Shown: positions 48,551 to 57,989 of the stretch, piece by piece | How the letters are laid out: every line of letters starts with the position of its first letter | How positions within the stretch are numbered: position 1 is the stretch's first letter | Assembly (NCBI GenBank): GCA_037127315.1 | Contig: JBBBDQ010001153.1 | Span: 4,583,501 to 4,647,500, forward strand | DNA length: 64,000 nt | Direction: 5' to 3' | DNA from: Ascarosepion bandense | Lineage: Eukaryota > Mollusca > Cephalopoda > Sepiida > Sepiidae | Notes under the pieces: model-generated | The model's database searches: none | The model's input: the letters and a program-made list of their open reading frames with translations, nothing else | What the model was told of the DNA's origin: nothing | Program-made: the position numbers and the translations under genes

Positions 48551-49404
48551 TGTAGCGGCCTAACTACTTTTTTTTGTTTGTTGGGTAATGAGAGCTTCTC
48601 AATTTTGTATATGTACAAATAAGTGAACAAACAAGACACAAGACAGAGGTAAATAAATTTTAATTATAACAACAACTGTGAATTATAGAAAAGGGGTAAA
48701 AATAAGTTATCTCCCTTTTACTGCAGATATTTGCAAAAATGAATGAAACACCTTTTTTTTTAGAGATATGTGTTTAAACAATAAAATATTTTTGAATTGT
48801 AAATGGCCCAAAGCCAATGTTCAAAAGTTTGTATGTAGACAAATAATTGAAACAGTTGAAATTGTGAGCTGGAAATTTGTGAGTTGGAAAACAGTTTGTA
48901 TGTTCAAATAATTTGATACAGTTCAAAGTTATGAGTTGGAAGATAATCTGCAAGCAAAGTGTGTGTGAATAAAAAATGTCAAAAATACTTGCGGTTTAGC
49001 TGAGAAGTTGAAACAATAATAAATTATTATACCAGGAGAAAATGTTGAATGCAAAAAGCTGGCATTGCAAAGTTTTGAATATTTAACTTAACTTCTCAGT
49101 CAGGTAAAGATGAAACCGGCTTATTTTCTTTTAAAAGAGTAGGCGAAAACATATATTACCTTAAAAGAAAAGTGAGCTGGAAACAATAGGTCTGGTGGCT
49201 TCAAAGGATACTTTCCAACTGGAGCTTGAAGAGCGGGAAGATTCCCGCTTTTTCGAAAGAGAGGCAAAATGCTGCTGCTGATGCAGAACAAACCAATGAA
49301 AAGTTTGGTTACAAAAAGAAGATAGTTTGATTTATTTTACAATTTTCCTTCTCGAACTTTCTATGAAATATTGGTGATACGAGGGTATCGTAGAGAGCTC
49401 GACA
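48551..49404 (-). repeat. 5' LTR of the gypsy element
   Basis: 854 bp, same ends as the 3' LTR. It should hold the promoter, but I could not pick a reliable TATA box. Confidence 0.93.
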
Positions 49405-49655
49405 AGTCTTCTTCCAGAGGCCAGCTCTCCATAAAGGTGGTCTTTTGGGATGCGACTGTCTGGCATGCGGTGCATCTAGTCTAGCCATCGGAGTCTGCAC
49501 TGTTTAAGAGTGGGAACATAATGAGCAGACCCTCGCGAAACAGGACATCAGTGTTAAGCACCTTGTCTTGCCATGAGATTCCCAATATGCGGTGGATACT
49601 TCTCACGTGGAAGGTGTTCAGACGCCTTTCTTGCTTGACGTACGTTTTTGTCGAA
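49405..49655 (-). mobile_element. RTE-like LINE C-terminal region, proximal part
   Basis: The minus strand reads YVKQERRLNTFHVRSIHRIL, GISWQDKVLNTDVLFREGLL, LLKQCRLRWLD and HRMPDSRIPKDHLYGELASG. These are the post-RT blocks of RTE-like elements. It begins at the residue that should follow GSETWTT, where the RT piece at 52336 stops, and ends at the gypsy insertion, continuing at 43802. One stop lies after RLRWLD. Confidence 0.85.
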
Positions 49656-50199
49656 ATATAAAGTACGTGTTCCCATTCTCTCCTTGAATTAAAAATTGGC
49701 TTTAAAAAATCTCAAAAGAAAGTGATACTTAGTATTATTCTATTAAATTACTATATTATATTGTTTAATAATGTTATTATATTATTTATGTATGTATTTT
49801 AATATAATTAGAGATTATGAATTATATATATCATCTATTTAATATTCTCATCATTGTTTACTTACCGCATCTGTTGACATTAACTATATGATTGATAACT
49901 TACTTTTATGCCTTTTTGTGATTTAACGTTTCTTTTTTATATAAAGGAAGAAAAATTATTCGCTCTTAGAAGAGACACGTTCGTATATCTAACGTCTAAC
50001 TTTTAACGTAGAATGTCTAAGCTTTAAGGGATATATTTAATATTATAGAAAAAACAATACGATACAATTTCTACGATAATCTTTCTTAGGAAGACTACAT
50101 TTTATTTTAAATTTTCGTTAACGCTATCTTTGGTAAACTTAAAGAATAAATAACTGTGATAGCTGTGATAGTGGGGATAAGTTCCTACTATCTATAAAA
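49656..50199. other. Unassigned AT-rich insert
   Basis: Separates two pieces of the RTE-like LINE. No coding or terminal-repeat structure recognised. Confidence 0.4.
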
Positions 50200-51602
50200 T
50201 GCTCCCATGGCATGCTTGTTCAAATAATTCAAGCTTCTGACGTGCTCGTCGCGCAACTACTTTTGCAGACAGAAGAAAAGGTTAAAGGCGAGTCACTGGC
50301 GCTTCACAACCAGTTGGTTTGGGTAGGTGAAGCTCGTCAACTTGGGAAATAGTTCATCTAGAGGAAGAAAAACTCCTATTTTAAACCACCGCTGCCTTGC
50401 GGCCATATTCAGTCATGAAAAAGGCTTCAGGAGTAAACCTCGAGGTAAAATCCAGACAACCACTTCAGGCAGCTCCTGCGTCGGCCCTGGTTCCAGATTG
50501 TAACGACCCTGCCGTTTCTTTGGTATAATCAGTGACGCGGAAAGTAGAAACGTGCTGAGTAACAGCCTGTCTTCCAGTTCACTTTGTTTATTCTTGCATT
50601 CGACCATACTGCACCAAAACGCTAAACCTGCAGGGGATACTCTACTTCGTCCTTGGCGTTGACACACCACAGGGAACGTCAGTTACCGGTTATAAGCTAC
50701 TGCTGGATAGGCATAGGGAACAGTTCCAAGAGTTATTCCCATCGGTGGGAGACATTCTCTAATCTCACTGGACAGCTACTGACCGCCTCAAGCTGGTCAG
50801 CCCCAGCCAGTAAAGTGTTATTCCGCCTGGGTTTGCCTTATTCATAGAGTGCATGGCGATTAAGAGACATCCGATAAGTAGATTGTAACATTTGCACCAG
50901 CCAACAACAAGAAATCTTAAGGGAGACCAGCTCTAAAACTAAGCTGTTAGAACATCCGGAATATGCTGACCGGTCTATTTAAAGACCTCTAGTATATCAG
51001 TGACTCCAGGAAATCTGCAGTTATCAAGAGATCTCATGTGCACATTGCTGCATTGCAATAAACTCATCTGGATCATTGAAGGATAGAGATTACACGTTCC
51101 TCTGGCAGAGAAAGAGCTCTAACGAACCTCGCCAACACAGTATGGGCTTTGCATAGGAACAACCTCCTGAATATAGTTGAACCGGGCAGCAACGGTTCTG
51201 AGCGATTTCTCAATCTCTGCCACAACACCACAGCAGATTCCATTACCCTCGTCAGCGTGTATGTCCCGACACTCTCTGCCACACCAAATTTCTACAACAA
51301 GCACCAGCATCTCAAACAAGGGAGAGCTTGTTCTCCTGGGCTACTTCAATCCTAGAGTGGGTGCCGATCGTCACACGTGGCCCTCGTGCTTTGGAACGAT
51401 TGGTATCGGTAAGATGCATAACAATGGCCAGAGACTACTGAAGCTATGCATATACCTAAACCTGTGAATAGCCAACTTCTTCTTCAAGACCAAGCCCCAG
51501 CACAAGATCTCTTAGCAAAACCCAAGCTCAGCACATTGACACCAGTTGGATTTAATCCTTGTCAGACGAACAGCCATTAAAACTTTCTTCACACTCGCTC
51601 TT
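50200..51602 (+). mobile_element. RTE-like LINE 5' region and endonuclease domain
   Basis: 50200-50940 has the composition of a LINE 5' leader. From about 50945 the plus strand carries an apurinic-type endonuclease in broken frames: a VRTxxM-type start, HVHIAALQ, TNLANTVWALHRNNLLNIVE, SITLVSVYVPTLSATPNFYN, LGYFNPRVGADRHTWPSC (family GDFNARVG, so Asp to Tyr), GKMHNNGQRLLKLC, FFKTKPQHKIS and HQLDLILVRRTAIK. It ends at LHTRSY, just before the DTDHSLV block of the same domain, which is found at the edge of the minus-strand piece at 53921. Inactive. Confidence 0.82.
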
Positions 51603-52108
51603 ATTAAAAGACAGAAAACTGTGGAGGACGCTAACCGATGTAAATTAATTACATGTTAAACGGAATTATTATTATCATTATTATTATATTTTTAAAGGCA
51701 TGAGTTAAAGGCTTCCATTCAATCATTGAAAGAAATAAAAAAACAAAAATATCTATAAACATAATTTTTCCTAAATAACAATTTCTCCAATGTATACAGA
51801 AAGATATTTTAGTCATAATTTTAATCTAAAATACTCTACCTATTATGAGAGAAAATAACGTATTAAGACGAAAAGATCTCAAAAATGAATTAATAGACAC
51901 TTAACCAAACATAATTTTACGTTATTAGTTATTCTTATATATCCTTTTTAGAAGAAACTATACATTCCAAAATCAACTCAAATCAACATATTTAGGCATG
52001 ATAATAAATAAAGTTAAAATTAGATTGTATGTAGTTGAATTCCAGCGATCAAAAAACAATAAATGCCACGATGTAATCAACAGTATCATACTGACAATCA
52101 ATCAATCA

Positions 52109-52146
<38 letters not shown>

Positions 52147-52280
52147 TATTTCACTTTTACATTAGAACATGTATATAACGATTACAAATGTGTAATTTTT
52201 TTTCGGCATTGCAATAATGTCTCATCAGGTAGTTAGTAATAATTGTAATGATTGTAGTAGGTAATGATGTTACCATAATT
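51603..52280 (+). repeat. Inverted-repeat arm A, 678 bp
   Basis: From ATTAAAAGACAGAAAACTGT to GTAATGATGTTACCATAATT it is the near-perfect reverse complement of 53922-54614. It includes a (TATC)n of about ten units at 52107-52146. No coding content; the shared sequence interrupts the RTE endonuclease. Confidence 0.93.
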
Positions 52281-52335
52281 ACTAACTACCTGATGAGACA
52301 TTGTTTTTTCAATGTCGAAACAAAATTACGTGGTC
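52281..52335 (-). repeat. Partial, diverged inverse copy of the arm end
   Basis: ACTAACTACCTGATGAGACA then TTTTCAATGTCGAAACAAAA is a diverged inverse of the last part of arm A, so arm A ends in a short local hairpin. It abuts the end of the RT piece. Confidence 0.7.
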
Positions 52336-53921
52336 CATGTTTCGCTGCCGAATAGCGGTGTGCTGATTATACAGGCGTTGTTTTCACTGTCCGCGTGGAG
52401 TTGATCCAAACACGTGTTGTGAGGCGCTCAATGGTTGTGGCTGCCTTCCCAATTCTCATCTCGAGCTCTGTGTCTAGGGAGAGGTTGTCAGTGATGGTGG
52501 AGTCAATGTAGGTAAACTGGTGGACAGCCTCCAGCTCATAGTCATTGATGGCGATGACTTGTGGTGCTACGGTACCTGAACCCAGGACGCATTTATTTTT
52601 TCAAGCTAATGGTCAGCTTAAAGTCTCTGCAGGAGAAATGATTCATCAGTGATTAAAGTTCTCGCTGGGTGTGGGATGCTAATGCTGTATCACCAGTAAA
52701 CAATATGTCTCTGATAAGGACATTTCGTACTTTGGACCTGGCTCTGAGACGGGCGAGATTGAAAAGCCTGCTATCTGATCTTGTATTCAGGTAAATCCCT
52801 TCCGATATGCCGAATGCGCGCTTTAGAAACAGAGCAAAGAAGATTCCGAAGAGCGTGCGTGCGAGGATACAACCCTGTTTGACCCTCCTTCAGATGTTGA
52901 AAGTCTCAGAGGTGATGCCGTTGAACTGCACAGTCCTCTGCATTTTGTTATGAAAGGACTCAACAAATCTCTGCAGCTGGGTTAGGCAGCCAATCTTGGA
53001 CAGGGCTCTGAAGAGGCACTTCCTGCTAACGAGGGTGAACGCCTTGATCAAATTAATGAAAGCGATGTACAGTGGCATCTGCTGTTTCCTGCAGTTCTTC
53101 TGGAGCTGACGGGGCGAGAAGATTATATCTACTGTTGATCGTTATGATCGAAAGCTGCACTGTGATTCTGGGTAAACACGTTCGGGAGTTTCCCTGTGGC
53201 CAAGCTGTTGATAGCCTCGCCGAGTTCCTCTATCGTCGGCTTCGTGTTGAGCTCTTCCATGACAGGTATGCACTCAATTGCATCAAGGGCTGCAGTCGTC
53301 ACAACATTCAGTTGAGAGTAGAGGGTGGAATAGTGTTCCACCCATCTCTCCATATTGTTGTCTTTTGTCTATGATGACTACCCAGTGGTGGATTTGAGGG
53401 GAGCTGTCTTGTTCTGCACTGGTTTAATTGCTGTCTTGGTTCCATCATATATTCTTTTCATATTTCCTGTGATTATTGCTGTCTGATTTTTTCACTGAGT
53501 TCTTTCCAGTACTGGTTGGAGCAGCATCTGGCAGTCTGCTGAGCTTTACTATTGGCAGCCCAAAATATCTGTAGGTTTCTTTCGTTGGTGACTGCTTGTA
53601 CTCCGCTAGAGGAGCGTGATTGGCTTTAATGACGTGGGTAATCTCTTAGGACTTTGACTCAAACCAGTCATGTAACTTCGAAGTCTTTTTCTCAACAGTG
53701 GCCAAGGCAGTGCGGTGCATGGTGACCCATAAAGTAGCTCACATGACTGTGGCAGTGTCTCCGGTTTGTGAGGTTTTCACTTCGCTCTCAAATCTCTGAG
53801 CAATCTGCTCTGCAAGGTTTAGTTGCCTAACCTTTTTGACATCATTTGAGGAATTTCTTGCTTCTTGCCGTGATGAAGCTTGATCGTGCAGCACACTAGG
53901 GAGTGGTCTGTGTCACTGCAA
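52336..53921 (-). mobile_element. RTE-like LINE: end of endonuclease, linker and reverse transcriptase
   Basis: Minus strand from 53915: SDTDHSLVCCTIKLHHGKKQ (last endonuclease block), linker, MERWVEHYSTLYSQLNVVTT, DAIECIPVMEELNTKPTIEE, LGEAINSLATGKLPN, then RT with MPLYIAFINLIKAFTLVSRK (family FIDLTKAFDxVSR), IGCLTQLQRFVESFHNKMQR, VQFNGITSETF and further blocks in shifted frames (LTISLKK, TTIERLTTRVWIN). It ends at LFGSETWTT, cut cleanly at 52336. The catalytic FADDAA block is lost in frame breaks or deletion near 52700. Dead copy. Confidence 0.85.
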
Positions 53922-54055
53922 AATTATGGTAACATCATTACCTACTACAATCATTACAATTATTACTAACTACCTGATGAGACATTATTGCAATGCCGAA
54001 AAAAAATTACACATTTGTAATCGTTATATACATGTTCTAATGTAAAAGTGAAATA

Positions 54056-54113
<58 letters not shown>

Positions 54114-54614
54114 TGATTGATTGTCAGTATGATACTGTTGATTACATCGTGGCATTTATTGTTTTTTGATCGCTGGAATTCAACTACATACAATCTAATT
54201 TTAACTTTATTTATTATCATGCCTAAATATGTTGATTTGAGTTGATTTTGGAATGTATAGTTTCTTCTAAAAAGGATATATAAGAATAACTAATAACGTA
54301 AAATTATGTTTGGTTAAGTGTCTATTAATTCATTTTTGAGATCTTTTCGTCTTAATACGTTATTTTCTCTCATAATAGGTAGAGTATTTTAGATTAAAAT
54401 TATGACTAAAATATCTTTCTGTATACATTGGAGAAATTGTTATTTAGGAAAAATTATGTTTATAGATATTTTTGTTTTTTTATTTCTTTCAATGATTGAA
54501 TGGAAGCCTTTAACTCATGCCTTTAAAAATATAATAATAATGATAATAATAATTCCGTTTAACATGTAATTAATTTACATCGGTTAGCGTCCTCCACAGT
54601 TTTCTGTCTTTTAA
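53922..54614 (-). repeat. Inverted-repeat arm B, 693 bp
   Basis: Reverse complement of arm A with almost no differences except a longer microsatellite (about fourteen GATA units at 54057-54112). It begins directly at the RTE endonuclease remnant (53921) and ends TCTTTTAAT at 54614. Confidence 0.93.
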
Positions 54615-54771
54615 TGTTGAGAGATTTCGCAATAATTTTTAAAAAATTCTCTAATTTACATTTAAATCGATTAAATTTTATTCTTTTATTATTTATTTTG
54701 TCTATTAGTATAAATAGACACTTCTAAATAAAGTTTCAACATTTTAATTGACAATGTTCTGCAACGAACTT

Positions 54772-54812
<41 letters not shown>

Positions 54813-55440
54813 AGATATGCGAATCCAATTACCACTTCTGTGAAAATATACTTATAAAAGCATTTCCCAGTAAGTAATTTTTAACACAGCACTTCAAAAT
54901 ATAATAATGTTATTTAGTGAGTTTATATGATTATTTTACCGATTACAAAATAAAATAAATAAAAAATAAAAAAAAACTTAATTTCAGTATTTCTTCGTAA
55001 TGGGATAGTGGTACTTTATGTATTTGTTTATGGTTTTTTTTTCTTCCACAAAGTACTAGAACGAAATATGAATTTTGGATAGTTTCTACATAAATCTGAT
55101 CTGGATGTATGCTAGGCCAACTAAGACGCGAGAAAAGTTAACAAAAACTAAATAAACAGATTTTGTGGATTAGTATCAATAAAACAAGAAAATGCAATAT
55201 AAAAAAAATTTAACAACTTTAGGTTGTCAGTGTATTGATTCGCCATGCTGAATACAATTATATCTATCAATCTGTATACATGCATATGTGTAGACTGGTT
55301 GGGTAGCTGTAGAATCTTTGCTCTGCTGCGATATTCCTCATATACAAACAAAGTTGTCGAGTTCAATTTTGTTTTGATTATGTTAATTCGTTTTTATACT
55401 TCAAATCCAAGATATCAAGAGTTTCTTTGTCTCTTTACAG
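54615..55440. other. Spacer with (AT)n at 54777-54812
   Basis: AT-rich, no gene supported. Confidence 0.5.
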
Positions 55441-55584
55441 TATCGCCATTCAGTTTATGTTCCTCTGCATCGAGAACTGGAATCAAGCTAATTATTCTTA
55501 AACGGAAAAATCCATCACGTAATGTCGTGCTTTGCGAGCGAATGTTCAAAAATCTTCTATGCTTCATTCTTGCCTTTATGACAG
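55441..55584 (+). other. Candidate exon or short coding stretch, unidentified
   Basis: TTTGTCTCTTTACAG precedes 144 bases without a stop, then ATGACAG|GTAGAG. The frame holds SPFSLCSSASRTGIKLIILK, RKNPSRNVVLCERMFKNLLC and FILAFMT. Read unspliced, a methionine at about 55542 opens a hydrophobic signal-peptide-like start (MFKNLLCFILAFMT), followed by a polar stretch that ends at 55658. The patch is less AT-rich than its flanks. I recognise no family, and either reading could be chance. Confidence 0.25.
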
Positions 55585-55650
55585 GTAGAGAGCAACAGAT
55601 TCTAAAGCAAGATACGCTTCAGCAGAAATCCAATGATTCTAACAGAGGGA

Positions 55651-55970
55651 GAGGATAAAGTTCTTCTCATGAAGAGAATTTCTCACAATGCTTAATATTC
55701 TGTCGATGCAATAGCGGTCGAACTGGAGGGGAATATATTCTACATAACTTCCGAACTTCCGCTTTTCTATCTTTTATTCTTATTCTTCTCGTTGGTTCTC
55801 CTGCTTCAAAGGATTCTGCATTTTCTGTCAATTCGAGTAGAGATGAAAATGTTCAGCTTGTTCGTTTCCTTCTTAAACCAGGATTTGATGAAAGTCGAAT
55901 ACAAATCCTTCCAAGACAAATATTAAGATTATCAAAATTTTTCTTCCATCCCAGAAATGTCTTCACCTAG
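55651..55970 (+). other. Open frame without start codon, secreted-protein-like, unidentified
   Basis: A frame open for about 100 codons with no ATG. A hydrophobic segment (SAFLSFILILLVGSPASKDS) is followed by a polar, basic part (NVQLVRFLLKPGFDESRIQI, LPRQILRLSKFFFHPRN) and a stop after VFT. The pattern of leader then short basic peptide looks like a small secreted product or its pseudogene. If real, it must be an exon joined to an upstream start. No family recognised. Confidence 0.22.
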
Positions 55971-56029
55971 CTATTTTCGTTAGAATGTAAAAATAAAAGT
56001 AGTAAATTTGTGCATATTTTTACAAGCAA

Positions 56030-56048
56030 CATATATATATATATATAT

Positions 56049-56087
<39 letters not shown>

Positions 56088-56130
56088 TAAGAGAGAGAGA
56101 AAGAAAGAAAGAAAAAAGAAAGAAAGAGTC
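56030..56130. repeat. (AT)n then (GA)n/(GAAA)n microsatellite
   Basis: Two AT runs separated by single changes, followed by GAGAGA and GAAA units. Confidence 0.9.
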
Positions 56131-56224
56131 AAATGTATATGTGCATATATATGCATTTACAGGTGCATATTTATGTCTCCCTTAAACATACTCGGTGTTA
56201 TAAGTTCATTACATCTGGAGATTT

Positions 56225-56340
56225 CTGGGGCACCTCGAGATGATGTAATGGTTACACTCGCTAGAATCATTACAACTGTGTAGTGAGTTCGATCCCATAC
56301 TTACAGCCTTGTCCCACATCTAAGCTACGCTTAGAAAATC
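56225..56340 (+). mobile_element. tRNA-like SINE head
   Basis: GATGATGTAATGGTTACACT (A-box region) and GTAGTGAGTTCGATCCCATA (B-box region) lie about 35 bases apart, the spacing of a tRNA-type pol III promoter. No intact acceptor stem pairing was seen, so it is not a tRNA gene. Confidence 0.45.
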
Positions 56341-56519
56341 ACCATCTATATAGTTCTAGTGACTTGTGTAATAATATAAATTATATAGACATTAAATAAA
56401 AAAAAATATTCTTACTTTAAATATTAATTCTCTGGATGCTAATATGACCATAAATAAATAAATATTTATTAGAAAAGCATCTAAAATAAATTATATATAA
56501 ATTAACCTGTAAAGCAACT

Positions 56520-56595
56520 TATTCACAAATCAACCATAGTGGAATTCGAGTTCGGAAAGTGAACGTATTAGCCACTCGGTTATGTGCCCTATATA
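56520..56595 (-). mobile_element. tRNA-like SINE head, second type
   Basis: The minus strand reads CACATAACCGAGTGGCTAAT (A-box region) and TCCGAACTCGAATTCCAC (B-box region). The rest of the element is not clear. Confidence 0.4.
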
Positions 56596-57489
56596 CAGAT
56601 TAGACAGCAATATATGGCATATGTGCTCACGTCAGCATGTGCAGACAAGTTAGTTATATATATTAATTCAAATGCTGGAACTCATATAATAAACAAAAAA
56701 CTGGTTCAACTAACAATTAAATTTAACTTATAACAACTCACTTCATTTTACCAAATGAGAATGACTACATATAGTTTTACTCACATTATGAAAATAAAAT
56801 TAATACTCGTATAATAATATACTTTTACCTCAGAGTATTTAGAATATCCAACCAACATTATCTAAGCAAAGAACTTAAATACAGTGAAAATAATAGATTC
56901 GAATCACGATATTACCCTGCTTACTTCATACTAACAGCAAAAAAAAAAAATCTCGAAAGACGCACATAAACCAAAAGTGAAAAATCCTCAACACTGCTTC
57001 CAGATAGATTTACAACCACTCTGAAATGTTCGTTTTTGAGCTTCCAGCACGAATGTCAAGCAGTACAGGATGCTTTTTTGAAATTTCTTGTGGCGTTTTT
57101 CTCACTAATGGAGCCCAACTGCCTTACTATACTGTGAAGTCGTTTAAATACAAAAAACAAATTCGCATGAGCGAAGTTGGGAATATAACATACTTTTGAG
57201 TAATTTCGGTAGTAGGACCTTGAGTGAGTAAAATTCCTCGCAAAAGACTTTCTTTGGCACGAAATCCGACATGCTTAACACTATGAAAATACAGTTGTTT
57301 ATACTTAGGAGAAATGATATACACCGAATTTTAAGCTTGCTTATAGTATTCCTTATAGATGTATTACCATCTCAAACCACATGCACGCAGTTCTGGAAAA
57401 GCCATCTGTTGGAAAACTGCGAGAACTTATTCAAGATCCTAATTTTTTTCTATTAAAATGAGATGTCACTTATTTTCATTTTTTCAGTA
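56596..57489. other. Unassigned AT-rich stretch
   Basis: No gene recognised. A 65-codon minus-strand frame at 57127-57324 lacks motifs. Confidence 0.4.
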
Positions 57490-57545
57490 GTTTAGACGAC
57501 AATTCATTCACCCACTCTGTGTAGCTATACCTATATCTATCTATA

Positions 57546-57586
<41 letters not shown>

Positions 57587-57945
57587 ACACCGTTTGTATA
57601 TAGCACGCTAAAATTTCCCTTCTCCGATGCCATGCGCCGATGGTCTAGGGGTTAGCGACTCCGACTGATCCCGGCTAGAAGCAAGTGGATATCTAGCCAC
57701 ACTGATGAGCTGTGATATAGTGAAACAGGCTTGCATGTGGATGACGAATATATTATGCTTCCATTACGATTGAACTCTCTAGTGAGAAAAATTTTAAAAA
57801 GAGTTACCACTTCAGCGATTTAAGCATTTCTCTTCAGCAATGAATTAAGCAAGTGGATAAGCTGATAAGCTGTGATACTATTTATTAGCAAAACAGGCTT
57901 GTATGTGGATGACGAATATATATATATATATATTCGTCATATATA
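57490..57945 (+). mobile_element. SINE family S2, one and a half copies with (GT)n and palindromic tail
   Basis: ACACCGT/(GT)n then AGCACGCTAAAATTTCCCTT, GATGGTCTAGGGGTTAGCGA (A-box), GATCCCGGCTAGAAGCAAGT (B-box region), TGAGCTGTGATATAGTGAAA, CAGGCTTGCATGTGGATGAC. A second partial copy starts at 57800 (AGAGTTACCACTTCAGCGAT) and repeats AAACAGGCTTGTATGTGGAT before (AT)n. The tail forms a perfect 32 bp palindrome at 57909-57940. Confidence 0.7.
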
Positions 57946-57989
57946 TTTTCTCGTGACTTCCTGCTTTGTCTTAAGCCTCACGATGACGC

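Larger units (their letters stand above)
43803..49404 (-). mobile_element. Ty3/gypsy LTR retrotransposon, CsRn1-like, nearly full length
   Basis: The element lies on the minus strand. LTRs of 856 and 854 bp start TGTCGAGCTC and end GGCCGCTACA in element orientation. They differ by only a few bases and indels, so the insertion is young. Flanks are AGTC on both sides (43799-43802, 49405-49408), a target duplication. Internal order: primer binding site, gag fragment, protease, RT, RNase H, integrase, GPY/F, polypurine tract. PR-RT-RH-IN order places it in Ty3/gypsy. A primer site resembling the 3' end of tRNA-Trp suggests the CsRn1 group. Coding capacity is damaged (see the pol entry). Confidence 0.93.

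Noticed and set aside
56225..56340. A functional tRNA gene
   Set aside because: A- and B-box-like blocks are present but no acceptor or anticodon stem pairing was found; a SINE head fits better.
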